A stretch of DNA of 64,000 nt from Adiantum capillus-veneris. Taxonomy: Eukaryota; Streptophyta; Polypodiopsida; Polypodiales; Pteridaceae. Shown piece by piece: positions 37,915 to 46,899 of this stretch (position 1 is the stretch's first letter; each line of letters opens with the position of its first letter). The notes under the pieces are model-generated. The model was given only the letters and a program-made list of their open reading frames with translations. It was not told the DNA's origin and searched no databases. The stretch lies in contig CM043953.1 of NCBI GenBank assembly GCA_014529385.2, forward strand, positions 95,320,842 to 95,384,841. The letters run 5' to 3'. A program made the position numbers and the translations under genes.

Positions 37915-38717
37915 AAAACCCAATACGAAAAAAAAGACAACGATGAAAATGTTGGAAAAAAACTTGATGGGAGTAATGTTGTCCAGTTGTCAAGGAAGAG
38001 ACGATACACTTTCATGAACAGGACTCAAAAATCAAAAGCAGCACCAGCTTCGACTTTTTACCTTTCAAACAAATCAATTCAAAGGGTATCATGCATTGAT
38101 TGTTGTGCACAAAAATGTTGCCAGTTTGCAGATCGTGATATGGTGACAAGGTTACGACAACAGTTTTGGGGAGAGTCTCAAAAATCACGCACTAATTATG
38201 TTTATGATGTTCTTTCTATATGTTATCAGAAAGATGAGAAGTCACGATACCAATTCAGGCTAAATGGCTCTATTGTTTGTTGTAGAGCATGGTATGAGCT
38301 ACATGGAATACCAAAGACACCATTTTATCGATACAAGGAGAACTTTGAAAATGGTGTGCGCCAATATGTACATGGGAACACATGTACATTGAGAAGGGGA
38401 CTTCAACATACTAGTTTAGCAAGAGCACTACTAAATGAGTTTGTGGAAAACAACTCTGAGAAGATGCCACATAGAAGTAGAACACTGCTAGATGGCTCAA
38501 GAGAGACTCAATTGGTGATTCCATCAACATACAAACAAGTGGATATTTTATGTGAAATCAACACGACACTTGACCAAATGGGCTATGAGAAGAAGCTATC
38601 CCAATCTTCTTTTGGTAGAATTTGGAACAAAGAGTACCCACATGTCACTTTAACAAAGACGAGTGAGTTCTCTAAGTGCAATATTTGTAGCTCAATCAAG
38701 GCAAGGTTAGAATCTTG
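37915..38717 (+). CDS. Transposon protein, middle segment (Cys-rich N-terminal part of a DUF7869-type protein)
   Basis: This frame is open from 37915 and has no ATG at its start, because it continues the previous segment after frameshifts between 37857 and about 37945. It contains CIDCCAQKCC, an R..FW motif, a helix-turn-helix-like region around CCRAWYELHGIPKTPFYRY, and a C-terminal CNIC pair. DUF7869 proteins usually carry such a Cys-rich, DNA-binding-like region before the catalytic-like domain. It ends at a TGA right where the next segment begins in a different frame (overlap 38711-38717), so one more indel separates them. Confidence 0.55.
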
Positions 38718-40486
38718 AAGAGAGAGCTCTTCTCTTGAGGGAGAGAGAAGTTCACATGGAACAACAAAAGAGTTGCAGAAGCCTATATTATGCATGGCGC
38801 ACGTATTCAAAAACTCAACCACAAAAATATGTATGCATAATCCATGATAAGATGGATCAAAAGAAGACTGCCATTCCTAGATTACGCATTGTTCCCAAGG
38901 GTGTGGATTCAGGATATAATCTGCAGGTGGCATTGATTGGCATGATCACTCATGGACATGGAGAAGGTCATTACGGACACTTTGTCTTGAATGGTTTGTG
39001 GCCAGCTGATCCAAATCTTACAATTGGCTCAATTGCTAATTGTTTACATAACCTAGAGAGGATAGATAAGCATCCTCTTGGTGATCTAGTAACAAATGGA
39101 CTTCCAAGGAGCAATATTTCACTACTACATGCTTTGAACTCAAGGGATGCTTTGGACTACCATAACTTGAGTGATGGAAAAGAGCCCATTGTGCAGTCGT
39201 CAGAAATTGCAGAAGAGGAATTGGGGTCAACATTTCGCAGATTGCCAGAGAACTTGTTGCTACAATTGGATAATTGTGCAGGGGAAAACAAAAATCGATA
39301 CTTATTTGCCTATTTGTCAATTCTTGTTGCAAGGGGTGTTTTCAAAACCATTCAGCTGGGATTTTTAATGGTTGGGCATACACATGAGGACATACACGCC
39401 ATGTTTAGTAGGTTTTCAGAGAAGCTGAGAGTTACACAAACCTATACTTTGCCACATTTGATAAATACATTACGAAACAGCTCATCTTCATCTCCAGCTC
39501 CATTTTTTCTCACAAAGATCCCCGATTTCAAGCAATATTGTGATGGCTATCTTTGTGATGGACAAGACATACTTGTTGGACATTCCAAACCGCTTCAGTT
39601 CAGGTTCTTTATGCAGGATGAGACACCAATGATGCAATATAAGGCACATGTAGGTGTATCAAGTTGGAGTGGAAGTATTCGCCTTTGGAAAACAGACACA
39701 AAAGGCAAGCCAATGTTACCACATGGAGATCCACCTCTAGTACAAATGGCGGAGTATGTCAAGGCCCACGAAGAAGTCATTTTGGGGCTAAAGAACTATA
39801 TAAAATTTTGGAAAAATTTAGGGAATGGTTCAAGTATTCCGCGATATTATAGAACCGTGATAGATTATTGGAGTAAGGTAATTGAAGAGATTGGAAAAGC
39901 AATCATATCAGAGGGAGTCTTGTATGAAATGTTTTGGCCAAAAACTCAAGAATATTCTCACCTACAAAGCACGACAATGAATTTGCAACAAGGAGCAGAA
40001 AGATTCCTAGGCCTTGAAGAGTTGAACGATCATTTTTGTGGGCCTCAACGAGATAGGCCAAGGGAAGAGTTTGACCCTATGTCTGATGTGCACCAAGGTG
40101 ACTTTCTTATGCTTGTTTCGAGTGACACAGAAATCTATCTAGTGTGGCTTGCAATGGCTTTATCTGACATTGATAATGAGCCTACATCACCAAACTACAG
40201 AAAACTCTTGATTCAATATTGGGCACCTTGCGCGAGAAAAAGTGGGATGACAGATACTCAAGCTTACAGCAATTGTTGGAAGGGTTATTGGGCTGTCAAC
40301 TATAAGGACCCACAAGTGTGGGAAACTATAGATGCAATTGTTTGGTCCTGGAGACCCAACAAAGAAGGACCATTTTCTAGAATAAAGATTCCAGAAAGGC
40401 ATGCTCTAAAAGCCAAAGAAGGCCTCACTCGTGCACATCAACCACACTTGGATCAAAGTTCAGATATGGTATCAAATGTGGAGTAG
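38711..40486 (+). CDS. Transposon protein, DUF7869 RNase-H/DDE-like domain
   Basis: The segment is about 590 residues. It reads HDKMDQKKTAIPRL (residues ~37-50 counting from 38735), GHYGHFVLNGLW, then LLQLDNCAGENKNRYLFAYL (Asp at ~179) and VGHTHEDIHAMFSRF (~213-227). These are hallmark motifs of DUF7869 proteins: D in MDQ, D in LQLDN and D/E in HTHED would form an RNase-H-type acidic triad. I recall the family consensus as EDI-D-xMFS; here the second Asp is His. The C-terminal half is variable and ends at TAG (40486). The open part starts without a proper ATG (first Met at 38756) because it is joined by a frameshift to the upstream segment. About 290 bp downstream begins the inverted-repeat arm. 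It is likely the transposase of the surrounding element, probably inactive in this copy. Confidence 0.7.
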   Translation, partial: NLEERALLLREREVHMEQQKSCRSLYYAWRTYSKTQPQKYVCIIHDKMDQKKTAIPRLRIVPKGVDSGYNLQVALIGMITHGHGEGHYGHFVLNGLWPADPNLTIGSIANCLHNLERIDKHPLGDLVTNGLPRSNISLLHALNSRDALDYHNLSDGKEPIVQSSEIAEEELGSTFRRLPENLLLQLDNCAGENKNRYLFAYLSILVARGVFKTIQLGFLMVGHTHEDIHAMFSRFSEKLRVTQTYTLPHLINTLRNSSSSSPAPFFLTKIPDFKQYCDGYLCDGQDILVGHSKPLQFRFFMQDETPMMQYKAHVGVSSWSGSIRLWKTDTKGKPMLPHGDPPLVQMAEYVKAHEEVILGLKNYIKFWKNLGNGSSIPRYYRTVIDYWSKVIEEIGKAIISEGVLYEMFWPKTQEYSHLQSTTMNLQQGAERFLGLEELNDHFCGPQRDRPREEFDPMSDVHQGDFLMLVSSDTEIYLVWLAMALSDIDNEPTSPNYRKLLIQYWAPCARKSGMTDTQAYSNCWKGYWAVNYKDPQVWETIDAIVWSWRPNKEGPFSRIKIPERHALKAKEGLTRAHQPHLDQSSDMVSNVE

Positions 40487-40778
40487 AAATATGTGGAGCT
40501 TCTATTGTGACTATACTAGTCAGTTTGTAAACAAAATCTTTTTTGTATCTTCCTTTGTTTTATGTAATTTATAGTTATTATTCAAATCCATGTGTTGTAC
40601 ATCCTCTTGACTTTTGGTGTTTATCAACACCACAATCCTATGAGATTTTCACTTTATTTACTAACCACACACCTCAATTTTTCCCACTTTAAGTGGAAAA
40701 TTCCCAAATTACATGAATTTGGTCGATTTGGAGATTCCCATAATGTGAAATTTTTACCAAAATACCTAATATGGTCTT
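40487..40778. other. 3' flank of the transposase-like gene
   Basis: AT-rich, gene-free sequence between the transposase-like stop and the right arm. The last part, ACCTAATATGGTCTTATAG at 40763, is also found near 55197. Confidence 0.5.
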
Positions 40779-42783
40779 ATAGTGTGGAGGAGGCAAAAAA
40801 CGTGGAGACCATGCTGCTAGACTTTGCTAAGTCTCATGAAGATATAGAAAAATGGGTTGGACTTCAACAATCCACTTTGCAATCAGATGACATTGTGCCT
40901 GTTACAGAGGAGTTCTCTCCACAAAGAGAAGAAGAAGAACAACAACAACAACATCCTCTGTCAATGGAGGGATTTTTGGAAATGGAGACACGTATGTTTT
41001 GAGTTTCTTGTGCATGTTAGTGTTTCTTGTTACTGATTTGATACTCTTAATGTTAGATTTTGCTTTATATAGTATTGATTGAGTTTGTATTTTTTATTTC
41101 AAGCATTCAAGGTTTGAATGTAAATAATAAATTACTTGAGTTTTTGAATGGTGGATCTTTAGACTAAAACTATAACATTTAATACTCACAAAGACTTAAT
41201 TACTTAAGATCTTGAACTCAATAAGTTTTGGACCTTTTATCAATACCCCCTTGATATGATACATTAGATCGTAGCATGGTTAAATGGTGATGCTTCATAA
41301 ATTGAACCTAGCTTAGACAGGTGCTGGAGCCTAAATTTAAACTAACCTTGCTAGAAGGGAGCTTATGTTTGGACTTTGAGAACTAGCATAAGTAATCAAT
41401 TAGAGCATAGATTAGACATGTGGTGGTGGCCTTAGAGACCAAAATCTTAATGAGCTTGGAAAGGTATTTAAGTACTGCAATTTACTTAGTTTTAGTACTC
41501 ACTAAAGGCATAGCTTGACAAAAGGTGGACCTTACATGGATCCTAATTTCAAGAGGTGCGGTAGACCTTCAAACCAAGATCATATAGCTTGGACATGTGG
41601 TGGACCTTGCATGGAGACTAGTTTAGACAAGTGTGGTACACCTTGTAACCAACACCCATTTGTTATATTAGCTTGGACAAGTGGTGGACCTTGCTTTTAT
41701 GTTTCAATGGAGCATATTTTGGACAGGTGGTAGACCTTGTTTCTCTCCATGCTTCAATGGAGAGAAACATTAGCTTGGACAAGTAGTGGACCTTGCTTTT
41801 ATGTTTTAAAGGAGCATATTTCGGACAAGTGGTAGACATTGTTTCTCTCCATGGTTCAATGGAACCCACCTTAGACAAGTGAAGTACCTTGAAACCAAAC
41901 CCCCATAATACAACCTACTAAATAGGTTGGAAAATTGGTGGTATATGAAACCATCCATGATAGAGCATAGTATAGGTGAAAACGTAGTGGTCCTTATATC
42001 AATTACCCATGCATAGCTTGGACAAGTGATGGACCTTGATTCTCTCTATGTTTCAATGGATCCTATCTTGGACTATAGATATATCTTACTTATTTCCATG
42101 CTTCAATGGATTGTAGCTTGGATAAGGAGTGGACCTTCAAACAAAACTCCACAGCATAGCATATATTAACAATTCATGGGTTTTATAGAGATTTTCTTGC
42201 CTATTTTGGAGAGTTGGTACACCTTTATTCTCCATTCTTCAATGGATCTGAGGTTGGACAAGCGGAGCTGGAGAAGTGGTCAACCTTAAAATGAAACCTC
42301 CCATGCTACAACCCATCATAGATCGTATATGTAGTGGACCTTGAAACTCTTTTATGTCCCTAGCTTAGAGAAGCATTGCACTCTTTATTATCTCCATACA
42401 TGAAGGCAAGGTTGGACAAGTGGTGGACCTTCAAACCAGAATCTCTATGCAATAATAGGCAAGTGGTGGAGCTTGTTTTCTCCATGTTCCAATGGAGCCT
42501 AGCTTAGACAAACAATGGAGCTTGATTCTCTCCTTGTTTCAATGAATCCTAGCTTAGAAAAGTGGTGGATCTTTGATTCTCTCCATGTTCCAATGGACCA
42601 TAGCTTAGACAAGTGGTAGACCGTGAAAAAACCCCCCGTATACAACATATTATGGGGTTTTCATGTTTCAATGGCAACTAGCTTGGACAAATGGTAGAGC
42701 TTGCTTCTCTTTATGTTTCAATGGATCCAATCTTAGCCAAGTGGTGGACCTTGAAACAAGAATCCCCCCCCCCCATGTACAAC
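40779..42783 (-). repeat. Right arm of the ~2 kb inverted repeat
   Basis: This is the reverse complement of 1-2004 and nearly the same length (2005 bp). The inner border is sharp at ATAGTGTGGAGGAGGC: sequence before it differs from the left gene. The first ~225 bases (40779-41002) encode the intact C-terminus of the left gene (VEEAKNVETMLLDFAKSHED, then GLQQST and a Gln-rich tail ending ETRMF and TGA), without the TAA seen in the left arm. The outer part is satellite in reverse orientation (CTTGGACAAGTGGTGGACCT). Confidence 0.9.
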
Positions 42784-43480
42784 TTATTATGGGTTTTGAA
42801 AGCACTGGGAGAAAATAATAGCTTTGATAAGTGGTGGACCTTGCTTCTCTCCATGCTTCAATGGAGCCGAGGTTGGACACATGTTGGAGAGAAGATGGTT
42901 GCCCATGAAATAAGACCATGCATGCTATAATCAATCATATGTTGTACACATGGTGGACCTTGCAATTGGTTTATATGCCTAACTTGGACAAGTGGAGGAC
43001 CCTTGATTACCTCCAGATATCAACAACAAGCCAAGTTTGGACAAGTGTAGTACCACCAAACCAGAATCTCTATGCTACAATAGAGTATAGGTAGGACACG
43101 CAGTGAACCTTGATATCAAACCATCCATGCTACTAGAGATGATAGGTTTCACATGTGGTGGAACCTTGTATCAATGTTCTATGTGTAGTTTTTGACTAGT
43201 GATAGACCTTGAAACTAATCCCTCTAGGCTACAAGAAAAAAGAGATGGATGAGGAGGCTAGACTACTTTTGTTGCATCAATGCATCCCATGTTACCACAT
43301 ATACTATAGGGTTCTTGGATAAGTGTTGGATCTTGTGTCAATGCTCCATGTCTAGCTTGGACAAGTGGTGGACCTTGGTTCTCTCTATGCTTCAAATGGG
43401 CAATAGGTTGGAGACACAGTGGCCCTTTTTTTCCAATGATTTTATTTTTTGGTAACCTTGGAGGAACCATGTAAGAGGCA
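42784..43480 (-). repeat. Satellite monomers beyond the right arm
   Basis: Diverged monomers continue in the same reverse orientation as the arm (for example GACAAGTGGTGGACCTTG near 43360). Whether this is still part of the inverted repeat cannot be told, because its partner would lie left of the window. Confidence 0.7.
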
Positions 43481-43581
43481 CTCTAAGTCTTCCATACAAT
43501 GGACCTATTGGACTATAAAATAATGATATCTTTCTTTGATATTGTCATTATTTTATGCATAATATTTTCTTCTTTTTGCAG

Positions 43582-44138
43582 ACACAAAGGAGTTAAGTGA
43601 TATAAACACTAGATGTATTTCACACTATGATTGGCATGAAGATCCTTTTGGGACACCAACTTTTCCTATTCCCAAAGATGTAATTTTCCATATTAACGGT
43701 GTGGATTTTGAAGTGCGACTTTCATGTATTGAAGGAGCTGGTTATGGGCTATTTGTGCATACTACCCTGGAAAGTGGTTTGACTATTCTAAACTATGGAG
43801 GGCATAAGTATAGATTTCAAGACTGGAAAAAGATATGCAAAATTTTTCCAAGAGCTTATAAATATTCTCTTCTAGAGGATCAAAACATAGAAGAAGAGGA
43901 AGATCAATCATACATTATTGGTTGTGTAGAAGAAGGAAACGTGTCGGGCTATATAAATAGTTCTCACAGTACAAATTTTTGTCCTAACGTACGCTATACA
44001 TTTGATCCAAATTTTCCACCTTGGCATAAATGCACCTCTTCACACATCAAGTCAGAAGAATATGGCCATGTATGCATTGAGACTATTTGTCAAGTTGAAG
44101 CAGGAGAAGAGTTGTTTGCTGACTATAACTTTACTTGA
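43582..44138 (+). CDS. SET-domain protein, last exon
   Basis: A polypyrimidine tract and TTTTTGCAG acceptor precede 43582. The frame is open from there (DTKELSDINTRCISHYDWHE) to TGA at 44138, giving about 185 residues with the first two bases completing a codon from an earlier exon that I cannot find. SET features in order: IEGAGYGLFVHTTLESG (the G-x-G start), NYGGH, a long insert, GYINSSHSTNFCPNVRY (the N-H-S-x-x-P-N region, here SSHS and FCPN), and GEELFADYNFT (the E-E-L-x-x-D-Y end with the catalytic Tyr). SET domains transfer methyl groups to lysines. No pre-SET or post-SET Cys cluster is visible, so it may be a plant-type or non-histone SET protein. It lies 0.8 kb outside the right arm and 0.6 kb before the phosphatase-like exon. 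Confidence 0.65.
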
Positions 44139-44755
44139 CATTGTAAAGTATTGTACATGGATGGAAATCTCAAGTACATGCATCATTTTCATTTTTCATG
44201 GATGAAATCTCAAGTGAATATAACATTTGATTATTGTTTAGTTTATGCTCAACGAGAATCTAGAGTGCTCTTATGCTTTGTGTGTTGTCTAACTTATTTG
44301 ACTACCTTGGCCATAGAATCTTGATTCTACTCTAGATTTGTGCTAAATCTTACCAAAATTTAATCAATGTCTAGGTTGGACAAGTGGTGGGGCTTCAAAC
44401 ATTACTGTCTTAAACAAGTGGAGTTATCTTACTTGAATAAGTGGTGGCCTCTAATTGTTTGCTTGTAGTCTAGGTTGTACATTTGGTGGACCTTGTATCC
44501 ATGTTTCCTCAACAAGGGTGGCTTTTAGTTTTCACTTTCAGTACTCATCTTTAATAAAGTGTAGGATGGAAAATGTTGAGTTAGTAGATTGTATTTTAGA
44601 CAAGTGGTGTTTTGTGTACGAATGTTGAAAATGGTTGCAAGGATTCTAACAACAACTTTACCTTAAATAAATTTCTTACTAGGAGTTCTACATATAAATA
44701 TGGTGAATAAAATTCTAGTGGTTTTGAGATATAATTTGTGTGTGTGTTTTCTTAG
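44139..44755. other. Intergenic with a few reverse satellite monomers
   Basis: Scattered reversed core motifs (GGACAAGTGGTGG near 44375, and others near 44470 and 44600). No gene. An AT-rich stretch leads into the splice acceptor of the next exon. Confidence 0.45.
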
Positions 44756-45954
44756 ATTCACAAATTGGGATGGATAATGCTCCTATGGTTCAGTCAACAA
44801 CTATAGAATCCATAGATTCTATGGTTTCTAAAGTGCCCAAGATGGATGATATTTCTATACTAGAGTCTAGTGTTGTGCAACTTGAGCAAGATTCCAATAA
44901 TGAGAACCAAGAAATCGATGCTTCAAAAATGCAACATACATCAAAAGAGACTGAAAAGTCCACTCACGAGCTATTGCCAATTGGTACTACGTCATGTAGC
45001 GTAGATGTTGAGAAATCCATGCTTACAATTATATTGGATTTAAATGGTCTATTGTTGAAACGTTCCCCTCAACCATCCTCACACCACGACTCAGTGCAAA
45101 TGGATTCAAAAAGATATATTAGACTCAGGCCAAGTTGCATCCAATTCTTGAAGACTATTTTACAGAGGTTTAATGTTGCAATTTGGTCGACAGCTACTAG
45201 GAATAATGTGTATCAAATCCTTGCAGCACTAAAAAACTTAGCTGAGGATACATTGCCTTTCTTTGCAATTTGGTCGCAAGATGTTTGCTACACCGCTCAA
45301 ACTCAAAAAATGTTTAGACCCGACAATCCAAACATTGAGGCAATGTTCAAGCCTCTAGCCAAAATTGCCATGGGGTTTGAATGTGATCCACAAAGAACAG
45401 TGCTTATTGATGACTCTCCTTACAAGGGATGTATTTCACCAGCAAACAATTTCATTTTTCCACCACAATTTGATGCTGAGAAGATGGTTGACAATATGCT
45501 CTTGGAGGAGCTACTGCCATACTTGATTCACCTTGATGAGAGAAGGGATGTGCATGATTTAATTGCTTCTAATCGTTATGGACAACCTATAGTGACAAAT
45601 GATAGTGAATACAAACAAATCATGGAGTATTGGAAGCAGAAAAATGATGTTTGGTCAGCTAAGGTGTTCTTTACAAGAAGAATACCACCTGCAAAAGGTG
45701 ACAGGGATGAAACTATCATTGAAAATGCAAGTGACACAAGCCACCGCAATGAAATGAGAAGAGCCCAAATACAAGAGATCTTAGCAAAGGAGCGTACACC
45801 CATTGAAAGCATGAAGGCGTCACAATTGACCACTTTAGCTAGGCAATTGGGTTGTCACACAAAAGGAGTTTTGAAGGCAACCACAGCAAAGGCTTATATA
45901 AATAAGGTGAAAGCTGAGAAAAATCTTCTAAGGCTGGATAGAAAGCAACCCTAA
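44756..45954 (+). CDS. FCP1/NIF-like HAD-fold protein with degenerate catalytic motif
   Basis: The exon begins after GTGTGTTTTCTTAG; the first ATG is at 44770, giving about 394 residues to TAA at 45954. The N-terminal ~80 residues are Ser/Glu-rich and probably disordered. The HAD domain starts with ILDLNGLLLKR (residue ~90), then RPSCIQFLKTILQRFNVAIW, WSTATRNN, a Lys in MFKPLAKI, and VLIDDSPYKG followed by NNFIFPP. FCP1/SCP phosphatases need DxDxT in motif I; here the second Asp is Asn and no Thr follows, so activity is doubtful, while the DD of motif III is kept. The C-terminus (MKASQLTTLARQLGCHTKGV and Lys-rich end) resembles a SAP-type DNA-binding helix pair. The frame has about 30 Gln codons and no internal stop, so it looks recently functional. 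It is paralogous to 51767-52541. Confidence 0.75.
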
Positions 45955-46899
45955 GGTACTAGTGACATGTCATATATTCTTGATACACATACTTGAACAC
46001 TCATGTGCATGGTATCTAGCAAATCTTTCTTTTTATTCCTTCCTGCAGGATCTTACAAAGGATACTACTAGATGGAGCTCAATCAATAGAGACTTTGATA
46101 TGTTTGCTCAAAATAATGAAGCAGTCACCTACATTTTTTGTTTATCAATTTCTTGAGAGACTTTCTTATAGTTTGTAATCATCAACTGAAATGAAAAGTA
46201 TCCTTCTTATAAGATTGCTGATCTTTTTCTCGTTCAAAACTTTCAATTGTGATTTATAGTTTTGTTAGCATGAGATTGTGCTTTTTTAGTTTGAAAAAAA
46301 ACTGTCAAAGATCCAAGTCTTTTTGGCTTTACTTAAGTTATTAATTGTGAAAGATCCAAGTCTTTTTGCTTTACTTAAGTTATTGATTGTCTATGTAATA
46401 GTCCTTAAAACAATATCGGATGGCTTTCTTGCTCCCATGTCTCACATTGGTCTTTAGGTAAGACAAGTGGTGACCTTGAAAGTATGGTCTCATATCTCGA
46501 TCAAGTGAAGAGACATGAAGCTTAAATATCACTAATATGTATCTAGTGTTAAACTCCATCAAGACAAAGATACTAGAGTGCCAAATTGCAGTCTAGTTTA
46601 AGTGAAAATCCATTTGAGCTAAGGTAAAACTTATAGTGCCTCATTTTTATAGGATTCTACCCCATCAAGGAAGTTAGAATCTAGCACAAACCAATTAAGA
46701 CTCTTTTGGAGCCTAGATAGGACAATTCGTGGAACTTAAGAGACTTATTATTGAGTTAGAGTTTAGTTTAGATAAGCAAAAGATCTTCAAACCAGCACTT
46801 GAATTTCTTACTATTCAATATTCAAAGTCCCTTGAGGCTAACAAATTACATACCTACTTGTAGCCTAACTAATGACTAATTATATAGATCTAAGCAAGT
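45955..46899. other. 3' flank, possible UTR exon and a 42 bp duplication
   Basis: A good acceptor (CCTTCCTGCAG) near 46049 may start a 3' UTR exon of the phosphatase-like gene. At about 46308 and 46350 the words AAAGATCCAAGTCTTTTT and CTTTACTTAAGTTATT are repeated 42 bp apart. No further gene. Confidence 0.4.

Noticed and set aside
40592-41002. 136-residue open frame read as a gene
   Set aside because: Its first ~60 residues are intergenic; only 40779-41002 is meaningful, as the duplicated 3' end of the left gene inside the right arm.
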